The notes under the pieces were generated by a model. It saw nothing but the letters and a program-made list of their open reading frames with translations, did no database searches and was not told the DNA's origin. A program made the position numbers and the translations under genes. A DNA stretch of 46,699 bases from Candidatus Eisenbacteria bacterium (lineage in GTDB: Bacteria > Eisenbacteria > RBG-16-71-46 > JASEGR01), in NCBI GenBank assembly GCA_030017955.1, contig JASEGR010000013.1:1-46699 (forward strand), in the 5' to 3' direction. Below are positions 32,407 through 42,318 of this stretch, in pieces; positions within the stretch are counted from its first letter, which is position 1; every line of letters begins with the position of its first letter.

Positions 32407-33647
32407 TGAAACTGCTGAAACCCTATGAAGTCTTCATTGCGCTGAGATATCTCACGGCCAGACGGAAAAGAAGTTTCATGGGCACGATTGCTGCCGTTTC
32501 CGTGGGCGGAGTCGTCGTTGGCGTTGCCGCGCTCGTAATCGTGCTCGCCGTAATGAACGGCTTTGAGGACGAGGTGCAGAAGCGGATTGTGGGGACGAAT
32601 GCCCATGTCATAGTGCTTGGGTACAACGAGAAGGGAATTGAGGAAAACTGGCAGATCGTGAAGAAGATAAACTCTGTTCCGGGTGTAGTCGCCTCTTCTC
32701 CCTTTGTGTACGCAAAGGTCATGCTGGCGAGTGAAGGCGGTTCGGAAGGCGCAGTGCTCAAGGGAGTAAATTTGACTCAGGAACGATCTGTGACCGAAAT
32801 CGCTCAGAATCTTAGACCCAGGATCTCGGCAATTGACCGGGAAGGTCACGGGCCGGGGGTCGTGGTCGGCAAGGAGCTTGCTGCTTCTCTGGGATTGACC
32901 ATTGGGGACGAACTTAGGGTCGTCTCGCCGTTCTCCGGCGGGTTCTCGCCCTTTGGATTCATGCCGAAGATGCAGAAGTTCACTGTCGTGTCAATCTTTG
33001 ATTCGGGCATGTATGAATACGATTCGAGTTTCATATTTGTGACACTTTCATCGGCCCAGAAGCTTCTTGAGCTCGGCGAAGCCGTAACCGGCGTGGAAGT
33101 AAAAATCAAAGAGATGATGGATGCTCCCAGAATGGGTGATAGGATATTGAAGGCGCTGGGCGGATATCCGTTTAGGACCAACAATTGGATTGAGCTCAAC
33201 CGGAACCTGTTTGCATGGATGAAGATGGAAAAAAAGGTAATGTTCATCATATTGACATTGATAGTCCTCGTCGCAGCGTTCAATATAAGGAACATGCTCA
33301 TGATGCTTGTCATGGAGAAGAGGCGAGACATCGGTGTTCTCAGGTCTCTCGGGGTGACTTCAAGGGGAATAATGAGGATTTTTGTCCTTCAGGGGCTCAT
33401 AGTGGGGGCTGTCGGAACGTTCTTTGGAGGCGTGATTGGCGTCCTCATCTCGCTCGCGATAGGCAAGTACAAATTCATCGAGCTGCCGGGAGACATTTAC
33501 TTCATAGATACTCTGCCGATAAAACTAGAGATGCTCGACCTTGTGGAGATCGCAGCGGCAGTCATGCTCATATCTTTCATTGCTACTCTCCATCCGTCCA
33601 GGCAGGCTTCGCGGCTTGTTCCGGTCGAGGCCATACGATATGAATGA
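32406..33647 (+). CDS. Lipoprotein-releasing ABC transporter permease, LolC/LolE type
   Basis: A 413-residue MacB/FtsX-fold permease that with LolD would extract lipoproteins from the inner membrane for transfer to the outer membrane. The first helix is at about 28-50, then a large periplasmic domain (50-275), then three helices near 283-308, 330-355 and 378-400. The tail HPSRQASRLVPVEAIRYE is the family signature. ATG 32406 overlaps the lysS stop. Only one permease gene is present, so the complex may be a homodimer (LolF type) as in lineages lacking separate LolC and LolE. Confidence 0.92.
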   Translation: MKLLKPYEVFIALRYLTARRKRSFMGTIAAVSVGGVVVGVAALVIVLAVMNGFEDEVQKRIVGTNAHVIVLGYNEKGIEENWQIVKKINSVPGVVASSPFVYAKVMLASEGGSEGAVLKGVNLTQERSVTEIAQNLRPRISAIDREGHGPGVVVGKELAASLGLTIGDELRVVSPFSGGFSPFGFMPKMQKFTVVSIFDSGMYEYDSSFIFVTLSSAQKLLELGEAVTGVEVKIKEMMDAPRMGDRILKALGGYPFRTNNWIELNRNLFAWMKMEKKVMFIILTLIVLVAAFNIRNMLMMLVMEKRRDIGVLRSLGVTSRGIMRIFVLQGLIVGAVGTFFGGVIGVLISLAIGKYKFIELPGDIYFIDTLPIKLEMLDLVEIAAAVMLISFIATLHPSRQASRLVPVEAIRYE

Positions 33648-34371
33648 CTCACCGGGTACGGGCGTAGTGCTGCGTGCCGAGAGGATCGAGAAGAGCTTCA
33701 TCACAGGCTCGAAAGAGATTAAGGTTCTTTTGGGTGTCGACCTTGACGTGAGGAAGGGCGAGGTGTTTGTAATAGTGGGCCCTTCAGGAGCCGGGAAAAG
33801 TACATTGCTGCATATCTTGGGCACCCTTGAACGGCCGACAAGCGGAGTTGTGTATCAGAACGGAAGAAATGTTTTTCTTCTCTCAGATGATGACCTTGCC
33901 AGGCTCAGAAACAAGGAGATTGGTTTTGTGTTTCAGTTTCATCATCTTCTCCCGGAGTTCGATGCTGCCGAGAACGTGATGCTGCCTGCGCTCCTCGGAG
34001 GCTTGACGAAAAGGGAAGCTCGCAAGCTGGCCGAAGAGTTTCTTGATGAAGTAGGGCTCGCCGATAGGGCAAGCCACAGGCCGGGCGAACTCTCAATCGG
34101 GGAGCAGCAGCGGGTCGCTGTGGCCAGGGCCCTCGTGAATTCTCCCCAGGTCGTGCTTGCTGACGAGCCGACCGGAAGCCTGGACAGGGAAAGTGCCGCG
34201 GGAATTCATACTCTCCTGAAAGAGCTTTCCGAGAGGAGAGGAGAAACTTTTGTGGTGGCTACACACAATGATGAGCTGGTTTCAATCGGAAGCAGAGTCT
34301 CGAGACTTATGAACGGCAGGCTTGTTCCAGCAGAAAAAGTGGAAATCAAACTCAAAGATGGGGTAAGATAG
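33640..34371 (+). CDS. lolD: Lipoprotein-releasing ABC transporter ATPase LolD
   Basis: The 243-residue ATPase drives the adjacent LolC/E-type permease. Walker A GPSGAGKST at 47-55, Q-loop FVFQFHHLLPEFDAAENV, signature LSIGEQQRVAVARAL and Walker B VVLADEPTGSLD are present. The usual second Gly of LSGGE is Ile here. The start ATG 33640 lies inside the end of the permease gene (8-bp overlap). Confidence 0.94.
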   Translation: MNDSPGTGVVLRAERIEKSFITGSKEIKVLLGVDLDVRKGEVFVIVGPSGAGKSTLLHILGTLERPTSGVVYQNGRNVFLLSDDDLARLRNKEIGFVFQFHHLLPEFDAAENVMLPALLGGLTKREARKLAEEFLDEVGLADRASHRPGELSIGEQQRVAVARALVNSPQVVLADEPTGSLDRESAAGIHTLLKELSERRGETFVVATHNDELVSIGSRVSRLMNGRLVPAEKVEIKLKDGVR

Positions 34372-34374
34372 ACG

Positions 34375-34875
34375 ATGCAATGCCAAATTTGCAGGAAGGC
34401 TCCGGCCACGGACCACATCATAAAGATTGTAAACAACAAGATACGTCAACTTCACGTTTGCAGGAAATGCGCGGAGGAAAAGAAACTTAACGTAACCAAT
34501 CATGGCTCAATCTCTGAACTCCTATCCAGTCTGTTTGACGAAATGGGTGTAACCGAAGAAGAAAAAATCGGCAGGATTCAGTGCCCAAGCTGCGGGCTTC
34601 TCTTCTCGAGCTTCCGGGAGACAGGGCATCTTGGCTGCCCGGAATGCTACTCGGCCTTCAAGGCTCAGATAAAGCCGCTCCTGAGAAGGATCCATGGAAG
34701 CACGCGTCATTCAGGCAAGGCACCCCTGTCCGAAGGAGGGGTATATCTCAAGAGAAGAGAGATGCAGAAACTTCACGAGGAACTTGAGATTGCCATAGAG
34801 AAAGAGGAATTTGAAAAGGCAGCGGACATAAGGGACAAGATAAGAACGCTGGAATCAGAGGGGAGCACCCCTTGA
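34375..34875 (+). CDS. mcsA: Zinc-finger/UVR-motif protein McsA
   Basis: The 166-residue McsA activates the arginine kinase McsB. Four zinc-binding Cys pairs are visible: CQIC, CRKC, CPSC and CPEC. A C-terminal UVR motif (LHEELEIAIEKEEFEKAADI, about 138-157) follows. The gene begins 3 bp after lolD and is followed by mcsB and clpC; in Bacillus the operon also has ctsR, which is absent here. Confidence 0.93.
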   Translation: MQCQICRKAPATDHIIKIVNNKIRQLHVCRKCAEEKKLNVTNHGSISELLSSLFDEMGVTEEEKIGRIQCPSCGLLFSSFRETGHLGCPECYSAFKAQIKPLLRRIHGSTRHSGKAPLSEGGVYLKRREMQKLHEELEIAIEKEEFEKAADIRDKIRTLESEGSTP

Positions 34876-34898
34876 GAGAGGCCTCAGGGAGAAGACGA

Positions 34899-35954
34899 AT
34901 GACCACTCTGGACGAACTAGTTAACGGGACCTGCTCATGGCTCAGTGGCGAAGGGCCGGAATGCGTCACCGTGTTGAGCACAAGAGTAAGGCTTGCGAGA
35001 AATCTTAAGGGGTATCCTTTCACTCACAAGGCGAGACAGGATCAGCTGAGCGTAATCATTGCGAGCGTCTTTTCGGCTGCAAGCAAAACGGCCAGCTTGA
35101 AGAAAAGCCTCCAGATAAAAATGGCCGAGATCTCCAACATAGACAAACGTTTTCTCGTTGAGCGGCACCTCATCAGCCCCGACCTTACCGGTGAGTCGAA
35201 GGCAAGAGGCATCGTTGTCTCGCGAGACGAGTCCCTGAGCGCAATGGTCAATGAAGAAGATCACATCAGGATTCAGAGTATCTCTTCAGGGTTCCAGGTG
35301 GAGAACACGTGGCATTCCGCCTCCAGACTGGATGACGAGCTGAGCGGAAGACTTGAATACGCATTCAACGAAGAGTTCGGCTTCCTCACTTCCTGCCCGA
35401 CAAATATCGGCACAGGCCTCAGGGTCTCCGTTCTCATTCACCTGCCGGCCCTCGTCCTAACAAAAAAGGTGAGAGAAATTCTGGAAGGGCTTAAACAAGT
35501 TGGAGTTGCAATACGGGGATTTTATGGAGAAGGGACGGATACTCTGGGCTATTTCTTCCAGATTTCCAACCAGACAACCCTGGGCCAGAGCGAACACGAG
35601 ATAGCATCGAATCTTGGGAAAGTCACGAAGCAGGTGATTGATTTTGAAGCTAGGGCGAGGGAAGTCCTCATAAAGGACGCAAGGATACAGATTGAAGACA
35701 AAGTCTGGCGCGCCCTGGGAACGCTCATGTTCTCGAGGATAATCAACTCCCAGGAAGTGATAAGCCTTACATCTCTGGTCAGGCTCGGACTCGCACTTGA
35801 GTTCAAAGGGCTGCCCAGTGTGAAAACCTTGAACGAGATCCTGGTCTTCATGCAGCCCGCCCATCTTCAGAAGGCGGTGGACAAGGAGATGGAATCTCCG
35901 GAGAGAAACGTGATGCGGGCGGAGATGATAAGAAAGAGACTCGAGCAGAAATGA
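34899..35954 (+). CDS. mcsB: Protein-arginine kinase McsB
   Basis: The 351-residue guanidino-kinase-fold enzyme phosphorylates arginine residues on proteins, marking them for ClpC-ClpP in Bacillus. STRVRLARNLKGYPF near 28-42, IVVSRDESLSAMVNEEDHIR near 106-125, and NEEFGFLTSCPTNIGTGLR with catalytic Cys166 are typical (Cys167 in the Bacillus protein). The C-terminal dimer/pArg-recognition part looks conserved. ATG 34899 is chosen for AGGGAGA 6 nt upstream; a TTG at 34872 overlapping the mcsA stop would add nine residues. Confidence 0.94.
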   Translation: MTTLDELVNGTCSWLSGEGPECVTVLSTRVRLARNLKGYPFTHKARQDQLSVIIASVFSAASKTASLKKSLQIKMAEISNIDKRFLVERHLISPDLTGESKARGIVVSRDESLSAMVNEEDHIRIQSISSGFQVENTWHSASRLDDELSGRLEYAFNEEFGFLTSCPTNIGTGLRVSVLIHLPALVLTKKVREILEGLKQVGVAIRGFYGEGTDTLGYFFQISNQTTLGQSEHEIASNLGKVTKQVIDFEARAREVLIKDARIQIEDKVWRALGTLMFSRIINSQEVISLTSLVRLGLALEFKGLPSVKTLNEILVFMQPAHLQKAVDKEMESPERNVMRAEMIRKRLEQK

Positions 35955-36014
35955 TGAGAAGAAGGCCCGGTCGGGAAAAGAAAAGCTGTCTCATCATAGA
36001 GTGGAGGTTCTGTC

Positions 36015-38435
36015 ATGCATGACAAGTTCACTGAACGGCTGAAAAAAGTAATATATCTGGCAAGAGAGGAAGCCGCGAGACTTCATCACGACTATATTGG
36101 CACGGAGCACCTTCTCCTGGGAATCGTGAGGCAGGGAGAGGGAGTGGCTGCCGATGTCCTGCATAACCTTGGGCTCGACCTTGATACGGTGAGGCAGACC
36201 GTCGAAAGCATGGTATCGGAATCAGGCGGAACCATGACCATCGGAGAGATACCTTTTACTCCAAGGGCCAAGAGGGTTCTCGAGCTCTCTGTTGACGAGG
36301 CGAGGCAGCTCGGCCACAACTATGTTGGAACCGAACACCTGCTCCTGGGTCTAATAAGAGAAGGCGAGGGAATTGCGGCAAGAGTTCTCATGGAGCTTGG
36401 TCTCGACAGAAAAAAGGTCAGAGAGGAGATGATGAGGCTTCTTCACGGGACTCCCCAGATGTCCTCAGAGAGAGAAGAAAAAGTCGAAACTCCTGCTCTG
36501 AACCAATTCGGAAGGGACCTGACGGCGCTTGCGGCCGAGGGGAAGCTTGATCCGATAATCGGAAGGAACTCCGAGATTGAGAGAGTGATTCAGGTCCTCT
36601 CGAGGAGAAAAAAGAACAACCCGGTTCTCATAGGCGAACCCGGGGTCGGAAAGACCGCGATCGCGGAGGGCCTTGCCGAGCGGATAGTGGAGAACAAGGT
36701 TCCGGAGACCCTGAAGGACAAGCGGATCGTGACGCTTGATCTGGCCGCAGTTGTCGCCGGAACAAAGTACAGAGGACAGTTTGAAGAGAGACTCAAGGCG
36801 GTAATGAATGAGATCAGGGAATCCAAGAACTCAATCATTTTCATAGACGAGCTTCACACCATAGTCGGCGCCGGCGGCGCTGAAGGCGCGATAGATGCTT
36901 CGAACATGTTGAAACCTGCCCTGGCAAGGGGGGAACTGCAGTGCATCGGTGCCACGACTCTTGATGACTACAGGAAATACATAGAGAAAGACGGCGCCCT
37001 CGAAAGACGATTCCAGCCGATAATGGTTGATCCTCCGACAGTCGAGGAGACGATTCAGATAATCATGGGCTTGAGAGACAGATATGAAGCCCATCACAAG
37101 GTCAAGATAACCGATGAGGCAGTCGTTGCTGCCGCAAAGCTGTCCGACCGCTATATCAGCGACAGGTTCCTTCCCGACAAAGCGATAGATGTGATTGACG
37201 AAGCTGGCTCAAGGGCCATGCTTTCCGTTTCGACAGTCCCTCAGGAAGTGAAGGAGATAGAGAAGAAGGTTGACGAATTGACCAAGGAAAAAGAGTCGGC
37301 CATACAAGCCCAGGAGTTTGAGAGGGCGGCAAGGCTGAGAGACAAAGAGAAAGAGCTGAGAGCGAAACTCAAGGAAGTGAAGAAAAACTGGGACAGCTCG
37401 AAGCTCGACAGGGAAGCAAAGGTGAACGGTGAGGACATCGCAAGGATAGTTGCAGTAATGACCGGAATTCCGATTTCCAGACTGGAGGAAGAGGAATCGA
37501 GCCGGCTTCTGCGGATGGAAGACGAGCTCCGGAAGAGAATTATCGGCCAGGACGAGGCCCTTTCGGCGATTTCGAAGGCGATCAGGCGGAACAGGGCGGG
37601 TCTGAGGGATCCAAGGAGGCCCATAGGGTCGTTTATTTTCCTCGGGCCCACAGGAGTCGGAAAGACTGAGCTTGCCAGAGTGCTGGCGAAGTTTCTCTTC
37701 AACGACGAAGATGCGCTGATCCGTATTGACATGTCTGAGTACATGGAAAAGTTCGCCATCTCCCGTCTTGTGGGTGCTCCCCCCGGTTACGTCGGCTATG
37801 AGGAGGGTGGACAGCTCACCGAGAAGGTGAGAAGGAAGCCGTACTCTGTCGTTCTCCTCGATGAAATCGAGAAGGCACACCCCGACGTGTTCAACATCCT
37901 TCTTCAGGTTCTTGATGATGGGCAGCTTACGGACAGCTTCAAGAGAAAAGTGAATTTCAAGAACACCGTTCTCATAATGACCTCAAATCTCGGCACGAGG
38001 AGAATCAAGTCGGGTGTCAGTATGGGGTTCCAGAAGACCGATGAGAGGGCGACTTATGACCAGATGCGCGAAATGGTGCTGGATGAAATGAAAAGGGTCT
38101 TCAACCCTGAGTTCTTGAATAGAATCGATGATACTATCGTCTTCAGGTCGCTTGGAAGACCCGAGATGGAGCAAATCCTTCACATCCTGATAAGCGAAGT
38201 CAATGAAAGACTGAACGGGCAGAAAGTGCGGCTTTCTCTGAACGACTCTGCAATGAAGTTTCTTATTGAAAAGGGATTTGACCCGGTTCTCGGCGCAAGG
38301 CCGCTCAAGCGCGCAATTCAGAGATTGATAGAGGATCCTATCGCAGAACTTATCCTCAGGAAAGGAATCAGCGACGATTCTCTTATTTCTGTTGACCTAA
38401 AGGAAGGAGAATTGGTATTCGAGGAGACAAAATGA
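36015..38435 (+). CDS. clpC: ATP-dependent Clp unfoldase ClpC
   Basis: The 806-residue Hsp100 ATPase feeds substrates to ClpP. Double Clp N-domain at 1-145, AAA+ domain 1 with Walker A GEPGVGKT near 207-214, a middle domain with a UVR-like segment (about 415-450; [15 protein letters not shown]), AAA+ domain 2 with Walker A GPTGVGKT near 543-551, and a C-terminal D2-small domain. GVSMGFQK may be the ClpP-binding loop. In Bacillus the middle domain is contacted by McsB or MecA and the N-domain binds phosphoarginine. GGAGG lies 7 nt before ATG 36015. clpP is not in the window. Confidence 0.96.
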   Translation: MHDKFTERLKKVIYLAREEAARLHHDYIGTEHLLLGIVRQGEGVAADVLHNLGLDLDTVRQTVESMVSESGGTMTIGEIPFTPRAKRVLELSVDEARQLGHNYVGTEHLLLGLIREGEGIAARVLMELGLDRKKVREEMMRLLHGTPQMSSEREEKVETPALNQFGRDLTALAAEGKLDPIIGRNSEIERVIQVLSRRKKNNPVLIGEPGVGKTAIAEGLAERIVENKVPETLKDKRIVTLDLAAVVAGTKYRGQFEERLKAVMNEIRESKNSIIFIDELHTIVGAGGAEGAIDASNMLKPALARGELQCIGATTLDDYRKYIEKDGALERRFQPIMVDPPTVEETIQIIMGLRDRYEAHHKVKITDEAVVAAAKLSDRYISDRFLPDKAIDVIDEAGSRAMLSVSTVPQEVKEIEKKVDELTKEKESAIQAQEFERAARLRDKEKELRAKLKEVKKNWDSSKLDREAKVNGEDIARIVAVMTGIPISRLEEEESSRLLRMEDELRKRIIGQDEALSAISKAIRRNRAGLRDPRRPIGSFIFLGPTGVGKTELARVLAKFLFNDEDALIRIDMSEYMEKFAISRLVGAPPGYVGYEEGGQLTEKVRRKPYSVVLLDEIEKAHPDVFNILLQVLDDGQLTDSFKRKVNFKNTVLIMTSNLGTRRIKSGVSMGFQKTDERATYDQMREMVLDEMKRVFNPEFLNRIDDTIVFRSLGRPEMEQILHILISEVNERLNGQKVRLSLNDSAMKFLIEKGFDPVLGARPLKRAIQRLIEDPIAELILRKGISDDSLISVDLKEGELVFEETK

Positions 38436-40696
38436 ACATCGGTGCATTCATCGGGATCAAAGGCCGCATTATGTGGGGCCTTAATTTTTTGTTGATTTTT
38501 GCAGTCGCAGGACCCTTGCTGGCTCAGACTGAGACTGTTAAATCAATAGCCGTGAGCGGAAACATAGCTGTGGAAGAGGGGCTCATACTCTCGACCTTCC
38601 CTCTGAAAGCCGGCCAGGAACTAAGGAGAGATGACGTGGCGAATGGGGTGAAGAAGCTCTATTCGCTCGGGCTTTTTTCCGACGTTCAGGTCGAGGCAAC
38701 CGCTGAGAGAGACGGGATTTCTCTTGTCATAAAAGTGAAAGAGAGAGAAAAAATTTCCAAGATTGAGTTCAAGGGAAACAAGAAGGGCGGTACGGATACC
38801 CTTAAAGAGAAAATCTCTACTTCACCAGGCCAGCTTGTCGACGGCTTCCGCCTTGCGGAGGACGTGGAAAAACTCCTCTCATACTATAAGGAAGAGGGAC
38901 GTCCTCTTGCCAAAATTCAGTGGTCGAAAACCCCCACCGAGACTCCCCGGGGGGTGGCAATTGTCTTCGAGATAACTGAAGGACCCAAGGTGAAGGTAAG
39001 AAGCATAAGCTTCAGCGAAAACCAGGGCACAACGGAGAAGCAGTTGAGGAAGGTGATGGCTACGAAGAAGAAGGGTTTCCTGAGAAGCGGCGCCTACAAG
39101 GATGAGTATGCAGACATGGACATCGAGAAGCTTGAGGCGTTTTTCAAGAACAGAGGGTACAAGGATGCCAAGGTGAAGGGGCATTTCGTTAACTACAGTG
39201 CAGATAACCGGTGGGTAGACCTCAATATAGAGATTGACGAAGGACTGCGATACGTAATTGGAAGCGTCAGTTGGAACGGAAACAAGGCGCTGTCCGACAA
39301 GGAAGTTAGTGACGCCATCGCTTCCCAGACAGGGACCCTTTACAGCGAAGAGAGGATAGAGAGAACGAGACAGAATCTGTTTGAAGCTTATGCTGAGAAA
39401 GGCTATCTGTTCGTCGCTGTTACCCCGGAAATGACTCCACAGGATACTGTGCTTGATGTTGTATATATGATGCAGGAGGGGGAACCTTCTTACGTAAGAG
39501 ACATAAGAATCACAGGCAACACGAGAACGAAGGAGAAGGTGATAAGGAGGGAACTCTTTCTAAAACCCGGCGACCCGTTCAAAAGGTCGCTGCTTGCCCA
39601 TGGTCAGAGAGACGTTTTCAATCTGCGTATATTCGAAGACGTGCTGGTCGATTACGAAGTGGACGAGAACGGGAGGGATATCGACCTCATATTCAAGGTG
39701 AAGGAAAAGCAAACTGGAACCGCGAATGCAGGGTTCGGCTACGGGACCGCGACCGGTCTGACCGGATTTGCAGAAGTAGGACACAACAACCTGTTTGGAA
39801 ACAATCAATCAATCAGCCTGAGGCTTGAAAGGGGAAGCAGGAGGAGCAACATAGAATTGAGTTTCACAGATCCATGGCTGCTTGATACTCCTACGACTGC
39901 AGGATTTGAGGCTTACAATGCACAGAGAGTACTGGACTATTACACCGAATACCGGAAAGGCGGATCGGTTTTTGCAGAGAAACTTGTCCCCAGGTCAAGG
40001 GTTGTGAGAGGGTCGGTTGCGTACCGGTATGAGGAGATCACCCTCGAAGATGTCTCCGACACTACGCTGGCACTTGTGGCCGGAAAGCCGCAGAGAACCA
40101 GCAGCGTCACCTTCGGCCTGAGAGGAGTCACGACAGATAACCCGTTCAGACCGAAGAAGGGTGGAAGATTCAGGTCGTCTGTAGAGTTTGCCGGCGGCCG
40201 GATTGGCGGAGATGTCAACTTCCACAAATATCTCTTTGACGGACGAATCTACAAGAGGTGGCTTTTCAAACCCGTTTTCATGTTCAGGGGAAGGGTAGGG
40301 TATGTCTCGGGCTACACGGCCAAGGACAGAATACCGACCTACGAGAAGTTCAGGCTCGGAGGGACGGTATACGACTATCTAAGGGGATATCCCGACTACT
40401 CCATTCATCCCAGAGGCAATGCGGCATGGGACGGAGGAAGATTCATGCTGGGGTACACGACTGAGTATCAGTTTCCGATCGCTGAGCCATTGAGGGGACT
40501 CCTGTTCTATGACGTTGGTGGAACCTGGAACAGCGTTTCGACTTTCCGGGCCTCAGGTTTCATGCAAGGGTTTGGCTTTGGCTTCAGGATAGATGTGCCG
40601 ATGCTCGGAGAAATCGGTTTCGACTACGGGTACGGGATAAACAGAGAGGAAGGAGCGAGGTGGGAGCCCCATCTCCAGCTCGGGGGACCTTTCTAG
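38432..40696 (+). CDS. bamA: Outer membrane protein assembly factor BamA
   Basis: The 754-residue Omp85 protein inserts beta-barrel proteins into the outer membrane. The signal peptide ends near LLAQTE. Five POTRA domains (about 35-430), starting with VKSIAVSGNIAVEEG, are followed by a C-terminal barrel with the conserved loop motif here as LRGYPDYS (VRGF-like). The last residue is Phe, as usual for barrel recognition. The ATG overlaps the clpC stop (ATGA); ATG 38471 is an alternative start nearer the signal peptide. Confidence 0.95.
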   Translation: MNIGAFIGIKGRIMWGLNFLLIFAVAGPLLAQTETVKSIAVSGNIAVEEGLILSTFPLKAGQELRRDDVANGVKKLYSLGLFSDVQVEATAERDGISLVIKVKEREKISKIEFKGNKKGGTDTLKEKISTSPGQLVDGFRLAEDVEKLLSYYKEEGRPLAKIQWSKTPTETPRGVAIVFEITEGPKVKVRSISFSENQGTTEKQLRKVMATKKKGFLRSGAYKDEYADMDIEKLEAFFKNRGYKDAKVKGHFVNYSADNRWVDLNIEIDEGLRYVIGSVSWNGNKALSDKEVSDAIASQTGTLYSEERIERTRQNLFEAYAEKGYLFVAVTPEMTPQDTVLDVVYMMQEGEPSYVRDIRITGNTRTKEKVIRRELFLKPGDPFKRSLLAHGQRDVFNLRIFEDVLVDYEVDENGRDIDLIFKVKEKQTGTANAGFGYGTATGLTGFAEVGHNNLFGNNQSISLRLERGSRRSNIELSFTDPWLLDTPTTAGFEAYNAQRVLDYYTEYRKGGSVFAEKLVPRSRVVRGSVAYRYEEITLEDVSDTTLALVAGKPQRTSSVTFGLRGVTTDNPFRPKKGGRFRSSVEFAGGRIGGDVNFHKYLFDGRIYKRWLFKPVFMFRGRVGYVSGYTAKDRIPTYEKFRLGGTVYDYLRGYPDYSIHPRGNAAWDGGRFMLGYTTEYQFPIAEPLRGLLFYDVGGTWNSVSTFRASGFMQGFGFGFRIDVPMLGEIGFDYGYGINREEGARWEPHLQLGGPF

Positions 40697-40716
40697 CATA
40701 AAGGAGGGGAGAAAAA

Positions 40717-41256
40717 TTGAAGCTCAACATGATGATGATCTGTATCCTGGCGGCAGGTCTGCTCTGCATGTTTGCGGCGCCGGAGCTCCAGGCGGCGGAC
40801 CTGAAGATAGCATTCATTGACTCCGAAAAGATCTTTGCCGCATACAAAGGCACGAAGGAAGCTCAGAAAGCCTTCAATGTGGATGTCCAGGGCTGGCAGA
40901 ATGAGGCAGATTCGAGGAAGAGGGAGATTGAGCTCATGAGGAAGGAGCTTGAGAGTCAATCTCTGATGCTCAGTGAAGCGAAGAGACAAGAGAAGGAGGC
41001 GGCGCTCCAGAAGAAGGTCAGTGAGTACGAGGGATTTGTCCAGTCGATCTGGGATCCAAAGACCGGGAAGATTGCCGCACGGAACGATGAGCTGATGAAG
41101 CCGATAGTCGAGAAAGTTAAAGCAATCCTTGACAAAATTGCCGAAGCTGAAGGATACTCCATGGTAATAGATGCCGCAGATGGAAATATTGTGTATGGAG
41201 TGAAGGATCTTGACCTCACTGACAGGGTAATTGAAGAATTGAACAAGGAAGGATAA
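40717..41256 (+). CDS. skp: Periplasmic chaperone Skp/OmpH family
   Basis: A 179-residue precursor whose signal peptide ends near LQAADLK. The mature protein starts with the family pattern KIAFIDSEKIFAAYKGTKEA followed by a long Glu/Lys-rich helical region, then a C-terminal strand (GYSMVIDAADGNIVYG). Skp trimers hold unfolded outer membrane proteins for BamA. TTG 40717 has a strong AAAGGAGGGG ribosome-binding site. The order bamA-skp-lpxD is conserved widely. Confidence 0.93.
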   Translation: MKLNMMMICILAAGLLCMFAAPELQAADLKIAFIDSEKIFAAYKGTKEAQKAFNVDVQGWQNEADSRKREIELMRKELESQSLMLSEAKRQEKEAALQKKVSEYEGFVQSIWDPKTGKIAARNDELMKPIVEKVKAILDKIAEAEGYSMVIDAADGNIVYGVKDLDLTDRVIEELNKEG

Positions 41257-41283
41257 AAATCCGGTCTGGGCGGAGAGGCTTAG

Positions 41284-42318
41284 GTGCAGATTCGGTTGAA
41301 GGAGATAGCAAAGAGACTTGACGGCCGGCTCTTGGGTGACGGTGAAGTCCTGATAAAAGGCGTTGCGGCCATAAAAGATGCCGAAGAAGGCGACCTCACA
41401 TTCCTTTCAAACCCAAAGTATGAAGCGTACCTCAGTACGACCAAAGCCTCAGCAATCATAGTAAAGGAAAATGAGCTAAAGACCGGGAAACCCTTGATCG
41501 TAACGGATGATCCGTACCTCGCTTTCCTCAAGACTCTCAGAATGTTCAGGCCGGAGAAGGCAATGGTGGCGAAAGGAATACATCCCAGTGCCGTCATCGG
41601 CGAGGGTGTATCGCTTGGACATGATATTTCAATAGGGGCCAACGTAGTCGTTGCGGATGGCGCCGTTGTAGGTGACGAGGCGGCCATTATGGCAGGGGTG
41701 TACATAGGGGAGCGCGCCAGTATCGGGAAAGGAACGTTGGTTTATCCGAATGTCACGATAAGGGAGGAATGCAGCATAGGAGAACGTGTCATAATTCACA
41801 GCGGTACAGTCATAGGAAGTGATGGATTCGGGTTTGTCAGGGAGGGAAAGACGCATCAGAAGATACCGCAGACCGGGACCGTTATCGTTGAAGATGACGT
41901 TGAGATCGGTGCAAACGTGACTGTTGACAGGGCAACGATCGGGGCGACGACCATAAAGAAAGGGACCAAGATTGACAATCTGGTCCAAATCGCACACAAC
42001 GTAACAATTGGCGAGAACAGCATAATCGTAGCGCAGGTCGGGATATCGGGAAGCACTGAGATTGGACAGAATGTCACTCTTGGAGGTCAGGCAGGTATTG
42101 CCGGGCACATACAGATAGGAGACAACACGCTTGTAGGCGCGCAAGCGGGAGTCATTGGTTCCATACCGCCTAATTCCACAGTCTCCGGTTACCCGGCTCT
42201 TCCTCACAACGTTTCAATGAAAATCCACGCAGCGATGGGGAGGCTGCCGGAAGTCCTCAAGAGAATCAAGGTAATTGAGAAGAAGCTCCAGGAAATCGAA
42301 GCGGAGAAGAAGAAATGA
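41284..42318 (+). CDS. lpxD: UDP-3-O-acylglucosamine N-acyltransferase LpxD
   Basis: The 344-residue third enzyme of lipid A synthesis transfers a 3-hydroxyacyl chain from ACP to the 2-amine. N-terminal uridine-binding domain at about 1-100 ([15 protein letters not shown]), left-handed hexapeptide helix at about 100-300, catalytic His238 in [13 protein letters not shown], and a C-terminal helix ending in Lys. GTG 41284 follows GGAGAGG by 7 nt. The next gene overlaps by 4 bp. Confidence 0.95.
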   Translation: MQIRLKEIAKRLDGRLLGDGEVLIKGVAAIKDAEEGDLTFLSNPKYEAYLSTTKASAIIVKENELKTGKPLIVTDDPYLAFLKTLRMFRPEKAMVAKGIHPSAVIGEGVSLGHDISIGANVVVADGAVVGDEAAIMAGVYIGERASIGKGTLVYPNVTIREECSIGERVIIHSGTVIGSDGFGFVREGKTHQKIPQTGTVIVEDDVEIGANVTVDRATIGATTIKKGTKIDNLVQIAHNVTIGENSIIVAQVGISGSTEIGQNVTLGGQAGIAGHIQIGDNTLVGAQAGVIGSIPPNSTVSGYPALPHNVSMKIHAAMGRLPEVLKRIKVIEKKLQEIEAEKKK

